From an uncultured Porphyromonadaceae bacterium (GTDB lineage: Bacteria; Bacteroidota; Bacteroidia; Bacteroidales; Muribaculaceae): a stretch of 64,000 nt of DNA. The stretch lies in assembly GCA_902493335.1 (NCBI GenBank), contig CABUPJ010000002.1, positions 21,356 through 85,355 on the forward strand. Direction: 5' to 3'. Within the stretch, counting starts at the first letter, position 1. Every line of letters begins with the position of its first letter. The notes beneath the pieces were generated by a model. It ran no database searches. It was not told where the DNA came from and was given only the letters and a program-made list of their open reading frames with translations. Positions 16,969 through 25,154 of the stretch are shown here, piece after piece. The position numbers and the translations under genes were made by a program.

Positions 16969-17643
16969 ATGAAAAGACGGGATTTTATAAAAAAATCCGT
17001 GTTTGCCGTAGGTAGCACACTTCTTGCCGGGGGTGCAATAAAGAGTCTGGCGGCGATGAGTATTGATGATGAGGTATCTGAATCTAACGAATCAAAACAA
17101 GATAAAATGAAAATAGTGGTACTCACGGGCAGCCCCCGCCGTAACGGGAACTCTGCTTATCTCGCAGACCGGTTCATAGAAGGAGCGAAAGAAAAAGGTC
17201 ATGAAATCTATCGTTTCGACTGTGCCTTCAAGCAAGTGGAGCCATGCCGCGCGTGCAACCGTTGCGGTATGGACGGCCCGTGCATCTTCAACGATGATTT
17301 CAGTGAACTCCGTCCGCATCTTATCGAGGCCGACATGGTGGTTTTCGCCACACCAATGTATTATTTTGGTATATCCGCACAGATGAAAAGAGTAATCGAC
17401 CGCTTTTATGCCATCAATGGGAAAATTAAGGGTCATTACAAAAAAGCCGCCTATCTGATGACATACGCAAACACGGCTAAAAGTGATGCGGAGCCCATGC
17501 TCCTGCACTACCGCACAATGATGGATTACCTTGGCTGGGAAAGCGTAGGCGAAATTGTCGCTCCCGGTGTCTGGACAGCAGGATCTGTGCGTGACACGGA
17601 TTATGGCGACAAGGCATATCGCTTGGGGAAAAGCTTATCATGA
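16969..17643 (+). CDS. Tat-exported iron-sulfur flavoprotein
   Basis: A 224-residue protein. It begins with a twin-arginine signal (MKRRDFIKKSVFAVGSTLLAGG), which implies folding with its cofactor in the cytosol before export. A flavodoxin-fold domain follows: FMN loop GSPRRNGNSAYLADRF, the cluster motif CRACNRCGMDGPC (Cx2Cx2Cx5C) and TPMYYFGISAQMKRVIDRFY. It is the exported partner of the cytosolic relative at 12936. Periplasmic Fe-S flavoproteins suggest electron transfer or reductive chemistry outside the inner membrane. A gap of 152 bp follows. Confidence 0.86.
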   Translation: MKRRDFIKKSVFAVGSTLLAGGAIKSLAAMSIDDEVSESNESKQDKMKIVVLTGSPRRNGNSAYLADRFIEGAKEKGHEIYRFDCAFKQVEPCRACNRCGMDGPCIFNDDFSELRPHLIEADMVVFATPMYYFGISAQMKRVIDRFYAINGKIKGHYKKAAYLMTYANTAKSDAEPMLLHYRTMMDYLGWESVGEIVAPGVWTAGSVRDTDYGDKAYRLGKSLS

Positions 17644-17795
17644 GATATTGATTAGAGTTGTCAAGGACTTTGATTTACTATTTCATAAGCAATCCAATGT
17701 AATGACATTTGCCTTGTGGAAGCTCTTCGCTGAGATTGTATGACGGCAAAAGAATGTTTGCCATTTATTCAGAATTTCATAGATGAAATAGAAAT
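17644..17795 (+). other. Gap with a possible gene remnant
   Basis: From about 17636 to 17743 one plus frame reads AYHEILIRVVKDFDLLFHKQ and continues to FALWKLFAEIV, protein-like but without its own good start. It may be the end of a deleted gene. TTTG at 17758-17761 with a weak TAGATGAA about 19 bp later is a possible but poor promoter for the TonB receptor gene. Confidence 0.3.
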
Positions 17796-19712
17796 ATGAC
17801 AAAAAAGAATATTCAACAAAGCCTAAGCGTCATAATGCTATGCGTCATTTTGTCCTATCACGGAGTAATCCAGGCACAAGAACACCCTGATAGCACACAC
17901 TCTCTTGCACTTGACGAAGTGGTGGTGACCGGGACCCGTAATGCTGTGGATGTGCGTCATCTTTCGCAGACAGTTTCTGTGGTAAATCGAAATAAAATAG
18001 AACAGTCCTTGCAGCCCTCATTATTGCCTGTGCTTACTGAAAACGTTCCCGGACTTTTCACTACAGCACGAGGCATAATGGGTTATGGCGTGTCCGGCGG
18101 TGCCGCCGGTGGCATCTCGATTCGCGGACTTTCAGGAAGCACGGCACGAATGATGGTGTTGATAGACGGTCATCCGCAATATGCCGGTATTTTCGGGCAT
18201 CCGATTTCTGATGCTTACCAGTCGTTATTGGCGGACAAGATTGAAGTCCTGAGAGGGCCTGCATCCGTACTATACGGTTCAAATGCGATGGGTGGCGTGG
18301 TAAATATCATGACCCGAAAAATGCACAAGGATGGAGTACATACAAACCTGCATGCAGGGTATGGTTCATATAACACGATTGAAACCGAACTGACCAATAT
18401 GGTTCGGAAAGGACGGTTTTCTTCGGTCATCAGCGGATCATACAACCGTACTGACGGACACCGTGCTGACATGAATTTTGAACAATACGGAGGATATGCC
18501 AAAGTGGGATATGACATAACAGATAACTGGAATATGTATGCAGATGTGAACGTGACGCATTTCAACGCGTCTTATCCGGGTCCGGTGTCTGCTCCTTTGA
18601 TTGATGGAGACCAGCGGATTACACGGGGTGCCACATCGTTATCCCTAAGCAACGACTACGGTAACACATCCGGTGGGTTGAGTTTCTTCTACAACTGGGG
18701 AACCCATTGGATTAACGATGGTTATACACCCAGTGCGGGCGAGACTTCACAGAACGGCCGTTTTAAGTCGCGGGACAATATGATGGGCTTGTCGTTATAT
18801 CAGAGTACACAATTCTTCAAAGGAAACCGTATCACTTTCGGATTCGATTGGTTCCGTTACGGAGGAAAGGCGTGGACAGATTATGTGGCAGGAGAAAATG
18901 CCGGTACACGACGTGATTTGGTGAATAAGCATGAAGATGAGATTGCCGGATATGTGGACTTCCGCCAAGACATTGGCAGATGGCTGACATTGAATGCCGG
19001 TCTTCGTGTGGACAATCATTCAAGAATCGGGATCGAGTGGGTGCCGCAGGCGGGACTTGCTTTCCATCTGCCTCACTCTATAGAGTTGAAGGCTTCCGCA
19101 ACAAAAGGATTCCGCTACCCGATTCTTAGAGAAATGTATATGTTCCCGCCGCAGAATCCTGACTTGAAACCGGAATCAATGTGGAATTATGAAATAGCCA
19201 TGTCCCAAACACTGTTAAACGGTCGGTTGAACTATGGTGTAAATGTTTTCTATATTGATGGAAAAGACCTGATTATGATTCTGCCAAATCCACACGGATC
19301 AGGGATGCTCAATCAAAATTCCGGAAATATAGAGAATGCCGGAGTGGAATTGCAGGCAGCTTACCGTATCAACACAGTTTGGTCTGTCGATGCAAACTAC
19401 AGTTTCCTGCACATGGAAAAACCGATGATTGCAGCTCCGGAACATAAGTTATATGTAGGTGCCGGTTTCACCAAGGGTCGCTGGAGTGTATTCACGGGTC
19501 TCCAATATATTGCAGGTCTTTATACTTCTGTGGGAGAAAAAAACGTTACCGAGGATTTTGTGTTGTGGAATCTTCGTGGGCAGTTTTCAGCGACCAAATG
19601 GCTTACTCTGTGGGCTCGCGGCGAAAACCTGTTGGCACAAAAATACGAGATAAACGCCGGTTATCCCATGCCGCGGGCAACGGTTATGGGTGGTATAAAT
19701 ATTCACTTCTAA
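17796..19712 (+). CDS. TonB-dependent outer-membrane receptor of the cargo operon
   Basis: A 638-residue receptor with signal peptide 1-27. The plug (about 40-160) contains LDEVVVTGTRNAVDVRHLSQ, the RGLSGSTARMMVLIDG segment and IEVLRGPASVLYGSNAMGGVVNI. The barrel fills the rest and ends in Phe. It is of the small BtuB/FepA/IrgA-like kind and lacks the carboxypeptidase-like N-terminal domain of SusC proteins; no SusD partner follows. The ligand is therefore more likely a metal chelate, cofactor or small aromatic than a glycan. It lies in the middle of the redox genes, so import of their substrate or cofactor is the natural inference. Confidence 0.9.
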   Translation: MTKKNIQQSLSVIMLCVILSYHGVIQAQEHPDSTHSLALDEVVVTGTRNAVDVRHLSQTVSVVNRNKIEQSLQPSLLPVLTENVPGLFTTARGIMGYGVSGGAAGGISIRGLSGSTARMMVLIDGHPQYAGIFGHPISDAYQSLLADKIEVLRGPASVLYGSNAMGGVVNIMTRKMHKDGVHTNLHAGYGSYNTIETELTNMVRKGRFSSVISGSYNRTDGHRADMNFEQYGGYAKVGYDITDNWNMYADVNVTHFNASYPGPVSAPLIDGDQRITRGATSLSLSNDYGNTSGGLSFFYNWGTHWINDGYTPSAGETSQNGRFKSRDNMMGLSLYQSTQFFKGNRITFGFDWFRYGGKAWTDYVAGENAGTRRDLVNKHEDEIAGYVDFRQDIGRWLTLNAGLRVDNHSRIGIEWVPQAGLAFHLPHSIELKASATKGFRYPILREMYMFPPQNPDLKPESMWNYEIAMSQTLLNGRLNYGVNVFYIDGKDLIMILPNPHGSGMLNQNSGNIENAGVELQAAYRINTVWSVDANYSFLHMEKPMIAAPEHKLYVGAGFTKGRWSVFTGLQYIAGLYTSVGEKNVTEDFVLWNLRGQFSATKWLTLWARGENLLAQKYEINAGYPMPRATVMGGINIHF

Positions 19713-19724
19713 TTTTTCAAGATT

Positions 19725-20714
19725 ATGAAATATCCTATTTTAGTAAGCATGATGACGATAATGTCCCTTTATGCCGGAATGGGATGCTCTTCAGCATCAG
19801 ACAATCCAGAGAACAAACCTGAAGAAAAACCAGATGTTGAACTAACTGATCCTCCGAAAGTTTACATGTTCAAAGAAATCAACTCTCAGAATCTGGTCAG
19901 GATATATGAGGCATTAGGTCGGGAAGCGACAGGAAGGGTTGCCGTTAAACTTTCCACCGGAGAACCGGGCGGGCACAATTTTCTTCAACCGGCATTGATA
20001 AAAGATCTGGTACAGGAAGTCAACGGAACGATTGTCGAGTGTAATACGGCATACGGAGGAGGCAGAGGAAATACCGAAGCGCATCGTAGAGCCGCCGAAG
20101 CACACGGCTTTACCGCAATAGCACCGGTTGACATTATGGATGCCGACGGTGAAGTGGAGTTGCCTCTTAGTGGAGGTCGTCATCTGACACGAGACATTGT
20201 TGGATCACATTATTTGAATTATGAGTTCACAATCGTCCTGTCGCATTTCAAGGGTCATGCGATGGGAGGTTTCGGTGGTGCAATCAAGAACATGTCCATC
20301 GGTATTGCGTCATCAAACGGTAAACGTTATATCCATTCAGCCGGGGCAAGTACTACAAGCTGGGGCAGTCCTGCACAAGATGATTTTCTTGAGTCAATGG
20401 CAGAAGCGGCAAAAGCAGTGGCAGACCATTGTGGAGAAAATATACTTTATATCAGCGTGGCAAACAATCTTTCGGTAGATTGCGACTGCGATTCATCTCC
20501 GGCAGACCCTCAAATGGGAGACATCGGAATTTTGGCCTCACTTGACCCTGTGGCTTTGGACAGAGCCTGCACTGATTTGGTACGCGCATCAGAAGATCAT
20601 GGTAAAGTACATCTCATTGAACGCATTGATTCGCGTCATGGTATGCACACACTTGATCATGCGGAAACAATCGGATTAGGGTATCAAAAATATGAATTGG
20701 TCAGATTAGATTAA
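19725..20714 (+). CDS. DUF362 lipoprotein, paralogue of the exported DUF362 protein
   Basis: A 329-residue product with a lipoprotein signal (MSLYAGMGCSS, Cys at about 21), then an acidic linker and one DUF362 domain. It shares long blocks with the protein at 10996: EVNGTIVECNTAYGGGRGN, HFKGHAMGGFGGAIKN, NNLSVDCDCDSSPADPQMGD and LASLDPVALDRAC. It lacks that protein's C-terminal tail. So the two copies seem to be fixed differently, one by lipid and one by a sorting-like tail. It starts 12 bp after the receptor gene. Confidence 0.82.
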   Translation: MKYPILVSMMTIMSLYAGMGCSSASDNPENKPEEKPDVELTDPPKVYMFKEINSQNLVRIYEALGREATGRVAVKLSTGEPGGHNFLQPALIKDLVQEVNGTIVECNTAYGGGRGNTEAHRRAAEAHGFTAIAPVDIMDADGEVELPLSGGRHLTRDIVGSHYLNYEFTIVLSHFKGHAMGGFGGAIKNMSIGIASSNGKRYIHSAGASTTSWGSPAQDDFLESMAEAAKAVADHCGENILYISVANNLSVDCDCDSSPADPQMGDIGILASLDPVALDRACTDLVRASEDHGKVHLIERIDSRHGMHTLDHAETIGLGYQKYELVRLD

Positions 20715-20816
20715 ACTCCATGCAGGCAATGGATCGAATTGAAAAACAATCGGCTTTACGACCAGAGGATTGAATTTATCCGACAACCGTCAAATAATAC
20801 GATTAAAAAGAATGTT

Positions 20817-21680
20817 ATGGACACTATAAAATTGAACAACGGCATTGAAATGCCAATATTGGGTTATGGCGTTTTTCAAGTATCACCTGAAGAGTGCGAG
20901 CGTTGTGTGCTGGATGCAATCAGCACAGGCTACAGGCTGATAGATACGGCGCAGGCTTATTATAACGAAGAAGGCGTTGGCAACGCCGTTGCCAAATGCG
21001 GCGTACCGCGTGACCAACTCTTCCTTACCACCAAAGTATGGGTTACGAACGCCGGCGAAGAAAAAGCCGCACGCAGCATAGAGGATTCTCTCCGCAAATT
21101 GCGCACAGACTACATAGACCTTCTTCTCATCCATCAGCCTTTCAGCGATTATCCCGGAACATGGCGGGCTATGGAGAAAGCCGTAAAGGACGGCAAGGTA
21201 CGCGCCATCGGTCTCTCAAACTTTTATCCCGACAGGTTTGTCGATATGGCTGAATACGCTAATATCAAGCCTGCTGTCAACCAGTTGAAAACAAATGTGT
21301 TCAGCCAGCAATGGGAAGCGGAGGCCGAAATGGAGCCTTACGGAACCCGTATCATGGCTTGGGGACCGCTTGCGCAAGGCAGTGAGGATTTGCAGAACAA
21401 TCCCGTATTGACGGCACTTGCCATAAAATATGACAAGACAGTGCAACAAATCGCATTGCGGTATCTGGTTCAACGCAATATCATTGCGATTCCAAAAAGC
21501 ACCCGCATCGAACGCATGAAGCAGAATTTGGATATTTTCGATTTCTGTCTTTCGGAAGAGGATATGGAGAAATTCCGTCCCCTTGACAAACCTGCGGATT
21601 TCCATTGGTCACACCGTGATCCGGAACTTGTGAAATTCCTCCTGAATTACGACAAACAGTTTAATCCTAATAACCAGTAA
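20817..21680 (+). CDS. Aldo/keto reductase (2,5-diketo-gluconate reductase-like)
   Basis: A 287-residue AKR. ATG 20817 (MDTIKLNNGIEMPILGYG) is chosen over an upstream TTG frame start because it gives the usual family start. Tetrad: Asp/Tyr in IDTAQAYYNEEGVG, Lys in LTTKVWV, His in LLIHQPFSDY. The NADPH end reads NIIAIPKSTRIERMKQNLD. It belongs to the AKR5-like group with 2,5-diketo-D-gluconate reductases and methylglyoxal reductases and differs from the AKR at 13623. It is followed after 4 bp by the SDR gene. Confidence 0.9.
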   Translation: MDTIKLNNGIEMPILGYGVFQVSPEECERCVLDAISTGYRLIDTAQAYYNEEGVGNAVAKCGVPRDQLFLTTKVWVTNAGEEKAARSIEDSLRKLRTDYIDLLLIHQPFSDYPGTWRAMEKAVKDGKVRAIGLSNFYPDRFVDMAEYANIKPAVNQLKTNVFSQQWEAEAEMEPYGTRIMAWGPLAQGSEDLQNNPVLTALAIKYDKTVQQIALRYLVQRNIIAIPKSTRIERMKQNLDIFDFCLSEEDMEKFRPLDKPADFHWSHRDPELVKFLLNYDKQFNPNNQ

Positions 21681-21684
21681 CCGC

Positions 21685-22434
21685 ATGTATGATTCATTGA
21701 ATAAGAAAGTCGCGTTGGTGACCGGAGCCGGGACAGGCATCGGACGAGCCATAGCGTGGCGTCTGGCTGACGAAGGTTCACAAGTCTTGATTGTCGGCCG
21801 GACAGAAAAGACGCTTGCGGAGACTGCAGCTCATAGCGGGAATATCACCTATCATATTGCAGACCTTGAGACAAACGAGGGAATCCGGTCCGTTGCACAG
21901 GAAGTGATCAACAGGTATGGGCGTCTTAACATTCTTGTGAATAACGCGGGATGGGCACCCGTAGGCTCGTTTGCCTCAATGAAAATCGAAGAGTACGACA
22001 AGGTGTTTGCCATCAATGTCAGGGCGGTAGTGATGCTCTCCCAAGTCCTTCTGCCTCTGATAAAAGAAGCCAAAGGGAATATCCTCAATATCACGACAAC
22101 GATGACGACGAATCCCATCACGACAATGGCCAATTATGCCGCGTCCAAAGCTGCCATATACACAATGACCCGCGCTTGGGCAAAAGAGTTGGCAAAGGAT
22201 GGAGTACGTGTCAATTCGCTTGGCGTGGGACCGATAGAGACCCCCATTTATGGCAAAACGGAACTTTCAGAACAGGAAGCCAAAGCGCATAAGGATATGG
22301 TAATCAAAAGTGTACCGATGGGCCGAATGGGAAGACCGGAAGAGGTGGCCGCAGTGGTGGCATTCCTGGCAAGCGAGGAGGCAAGTTTCATTACCGGTGC
22401 TGATTACAAAGTGGACGGCGGTGTAGGTGCTTAG
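21685..22434 (+). CDS. Short-chain dehydrogenase/reductase
   Basis: A 249-residue SDR with the NAD(P) motif VTGAGTGIGRAIAWRLADEG, the NNAG motif (ILVNNAGWAPVG) and the active-site YAASK. Thirteen residues before the catalytic Tyr, where Ser is expected, the protein has Thr (NITTTMTTNPITTMANY). This is an unusual but possibly still active change. The end, PMGRMGRPEEVAAVVAFLAS...GADYKVDGGVGA, is normal. It is the last gene of the cargo run and a strong terminator lies 115 bp further on. Confidence 0.9.
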   Translation: MYDSLNKKVALVTGAGTGIGRAIAWRLADEGSQVLIVGRTEKTLAETAAHSGNITYHIADLETNEGIRSVAQEVINRYGRLNILVNNAGWAPVGSFASMKIEEYDKVFAINVRAVVMLSQVLLPLIKEAKGNILNITTTMTTNPITTMANYAASKAAIYTMTRAWAKELAKDGVRVNSLGVGPIETPIYGKTELSEQEAKAHKDMVIKSVPMGRMGRPEEVAAVVAFLASEEASFITGADYKVDGGVGA

Positions 22435-22548
22435 AAAGCAACTTATTCAAAACCGTAAACTTTTTATTTCAGATCTGGGACATTGTGATGCGTTAATATG
22501 TTTTGAACTACTATAAAAACTATCATAGGAGTGTAACTTAAAAAATAC

Positions 22549-22581
22549 AATCAGGTCGTCGTTCAATCTGACGACCTGATT
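22549..22581 (+). terminator. Terminator of the cargo operon
   Basis: AATCAGGTCGTC (22549-22560) and GACGACCTGATT (22570-22581) form a perfect 12-bp stem with a 9-base loop, followed by a T-rich stretch. Confidence 0.75.
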
Positions 22582-22603
22582 CTGTTTAACCATAAATATA
22601 TCA

Positions 22604-22705
22604 ATGAATAAGATTCTTATTGTTGATGCCTCCGAAACCGACCGTCGGCTTATGTCGGGCTTGCTTGTCAAGAACGCATATTCGATTATGAATGGCCATA
22701 GGTAA
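22604..22705 (+). pseudogene. Truncated response-regulator N-terminus (RteB-like)
   Basis: A 33-residue ORF reading MNKILIVDASETDRRLMSGL and continuing LVKNAYSIMNGHR before a stop. The first 27 residues are the first strand and helix of a receiver domain, with the acidic pocket (VDASETD), and resemble RteB/NtrC-like regulators of Bacteroides conjugative elements. The rest of the domain and all output domains are missing. The unrelated gene at 22707 ends two bases further on, so a recombination point lies near 22690. In NBU biology RteB of a helper element triggers excision; a remnant here is a trace of past exchange. Confidence 0.55.
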
Positions 22706-22706
22706 T

Positions 22707-23801
22707 TCAAGATACACTTCGATTATTATCGACAAATATCTCTTGCAGTCCCTCGCAGAAGGCTCTTGATGCTCGGCTACATTCACCGTAAGCGGTAGAA
22801 ATACTGTACTTTGAATTATAGAATTTACGGCTTATATCGAGTGTGGTGAGCATCATGGAGAGCCATTCCTCTCTTGTATTTTTCGGAAGCAGACGCCATA
22901 ATTGGTTAATGAGATAGCATACACGCACTTTCTCCCTCTCTTTAATCTTCAGGACAGAACCGGATGTGCGCAGATTGAGGGCATCTATAAACCGCGTGCT
23001 ATTGCAATCCTCAAACTGTTGACCGTTACACAATTCATAAATCCGAATAATCAATCCGGGACTGAAGTAATCCTTTGTGGCATCTGGGGGAGTTGCATTG
23101 GGACTAAAACAATCATCCCATGACGATTCGGCACTGCATGGCTTGTCTTCCGGTGGATTGACAGACATCCATTCGTTATAGCATTTTCCAACAATCGGAA
23201 GCAGGACACGGCATTGTTCAGCGATACGGTCTAATGCCGACTTATAACATGTATCAAGAATGTTCAGATACTCGTTGAGTTTACTCTGACGGATATACAG
23301 TTCGTTCAGCTTTTCTCGCTCAACGCCAAGTCGTTCACGCCTATTGTTAAGCCGAGGAAAAAATAAGCCATCGTCTGAGGCTTTCTGTTCTAACACTGCG
23401 ATTTGGGAATCAAGAGAATCAACGATACCTTCCTGAGCTGTTATCATCTTTTCATACTCGTCCCGCTGGGATTGATAACCCTTATGGAGCGAAAACTCAT
23501 TATAGAAGTAGGTCACGTTATTGAAGCCAAACAGTAATTCCTTCGGCTCCTGAGCAATGAAGGCGAGACAAGAATAGAGCGATTGTAAGTTATCGCCCAT
23601 GTCTGGCATAGTCACTGATTCCGACAGCTCTTTCTCCAGAGATTCCTTGTCTGCCAGAATATCTATGTTCTCCTTAGCCCATAGCAAACTTACTATGCGC
23701 TCCGGATGGTCATAGTGCTCGTATGAGAGGGCATCGCTCACGGGTCGCAGATAATCAATAAGACATCTGATTTGGGGCATATTTTGTTGGTTCTTCATCA
23801 T
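22707..23801 (-). CDS. Unrecognised 364-residue protein with central coiled coil
   Basis: I do not recognise this protein. It has no signal peptide or membrane segment. Residues about 120-195 form a coiled coil (EEGIVDSLDSQIAVLEQKA-type heptads, ERLGVEREKLNELYIRQSKL). The C-terminal 120 residues are helical with several Trp and Arg (CYLINQLWRLLPKNTREEWL). Base composition is low in GC. The minus-strand -7 element TATATTTG (23809-23816) is only 7 bp from the first ATG, so the mRNA may lack a leader. It stands alone between the RteB-like fragment and the IS. Roles in defence or element maintenance are possible but unsupported. Confidence 0.62.
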   Translation of the reverse strand: MMKNQQNMPQIRCLIDYLRPVSDALSYEHYDHPERIVSLLWAKENIDILADKESLEKELSESVTMPDMGDNLQSLYSCLAFIAQEPKELLFGFNNVTYFYNEFSLHKGYQSQRDEYEKMITAQEGIVDSLDSQIAVLEQKASDDGLFFPRLNNRRERLGVEREKLNELYIRQSKLNEYLNILDTCYKSALDRIAEQCRVLLPIVGKCYNEWMSVNPPEDKPCSAESSWDDCFSPNATPPDATKDYFSPGLIIRIYELCNGQQFEDCNSTRFIDALNLRTSGSVLKIKEREKVRVCYLINQLWRLLPKNTREEWLSMMLTTLDISRKFYNSKYSISTAYGECSRASRAFCEGLQEIFVDNNRSVS

Positions 23802-23808
23802 CGTATTG

Positions 23809-23816
23809 CAAATATA
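23809..23816 (-). promoter_or_regulatory. -7 element very close to the start of the 22707-23801 gene
   Basis: TATATTTG fits TAnnTTTG and ends 7 bp before ATG 23801. Transcription would then begin at or next to the start codon. Confidence 0.5.
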
Positions 23817-24083
23817 CCCTTATAAACGTTCATAAAGTATTAATTCACAGACCAATTAATAATCTTTATGTAATGCGCCGATATTTATAATTGGGTATCA
23901 CACTGCATTTTACATGATTAAAGATCATTTTGGGCACCATATCGATATGTTAAATCACAATTTTTAAGAATTGACCATATCGGAGGCACCACTGTTCCCG
24001 TCACATATTCCCTTACATCTACCGCAATACAGCACATCAAAAACCGAAACTCCCAACACCGACATTCATGTTTACTAAAAAAA
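23817..24083. other. AT-rich spacer between the unknown gene and the IS
   Basis: No ORF or RNA gene was recognised. The right edge, TAAAAAAA at 24076-24083, is the left target-site duplication of the IS. Confidence 0.4.
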
Positions 24084-24118
24084 GGGTCAGCGGATTTTCC
24101 CGGTGGGCGGGGAAGATG

Positions 24119-25154
24119 TCAAGAGTATAGTGTTGCCAGTCTGAACATGAAGAATTTGATGTCACCTACTCCGCGGAACTGAGTTCTGAAAGCTTTGATT
24201 TTGGCATTGAAGGATTCCGCCGACGCATTGGTGAGTCTGCGTTCGAAATAGTTTATTATTGTAGTGTTGTGATTTTCGAAAGTCTCCAGTACCTTGTTAA
24301 ACTCATTATTCCCGAAAGCCTCCACTTCATTGTACCATCTGGCGAGATTCAGTCTGGCGACTCCGGCTGAAGTTTTCTCGTTGAATATATCCACAAGCTT
24401 CAGGAACAGTCCGTATGCTTTTTCCAAATCGGGAAACTTTTCGAACAATATCCCGGCGCGTATTCTCTGCTGGTCATTCCATTTTGATTTGTGTCTGAGT
24501 ATGATATGCCGGCTGCGCGCCATAATCTGCGGCATAGTCTCGCCATTCTCCATCCTCCATCCTCTCGGGTTCCCATTGACCGATCAGATCGCGTTCTTCT
24601 TTTGACTTTGCTTCCTTCCGCTTGTGACGATGCTCCCTGATTGCCTTGTTCTCGGCATCGAGAACTTCCCAGCGGTGTCGTATCCTCAGTTGGTCAACGG
24701 CTTCGGAAATGAGTTGCTGAACATGAAACCGGTCATTGACAAGCGATGCGCCGGGAAACACGTTTCTGACGGTAAGCATCATGGCCGAAGAAAGATCTGT
24801 CGTGACGGTTTTTACCTTAAGACGCTGTTTCAACGGGACTTTTCTCAGTATTGCCGACACTGTGTCGCTTGCCACGCCGCGAACCATCGCCGCAAGAGTC
24901 CCTTTGCCGCCATGCGCGGCTTTGTCGGTCAGTATGGTGTAGACATCGCCATTGCTCAGGCAGGTCTCGTCAAGACTCATGTCCTCCCCGAAATTTTCAG
25001 GGTACAATATGTATTCATCGGCATGATCAAGCTGATCCCAGTCGCGGTAATCACTTATCTTCTCCTTGTACTGTTTTCGCAAAGTCTGACCGTTGAGTCC
25101 ATTGCGTGCGGCAAGAGTGGATATGCTGACGGGAGTGCTTTCAATCTCCCTCTT
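24119..25154 (-). pseudogene. ISL3-like transposase catalytic part, frameshifted
   Basis: The frame opens at 25154, just after the overlap with the N-terminal ORF, and reads on past RNGLNGQTLRKQYKEK. The DDE core is clear: DETCLSNGDVYTILTDKA, then TDLSSAMMLTVRNVFPGASL and VNDRFHVQQLISEAVDQLR, typical of ISL3. At 24550-24563 the 7-bp unit AGGATGG (minus strand) occurs twice in a row. Taking one copy out joins the first frame (to a stop at 24474) to the second (MENGETMPQIMARSRHIILR), which holds the last conserved part (NASAESFNAKIKAFRTQFRG). So a small tandem duplication seems to have inactivated this copy. Confidence 0.72.

Noticed and set aside
17796..19712. SusC-type glycan importer in the island
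   Set aside because: No carboxypeptidase-like N-terminal domain, only 638 residues and no SusD gene, so it is not a polysaccharide utilization system.
22707..23801. Known defence gene
   Set aside because: No nuclease, TIR, ATPase or toxin motif could be seen; only its position invites the idea.
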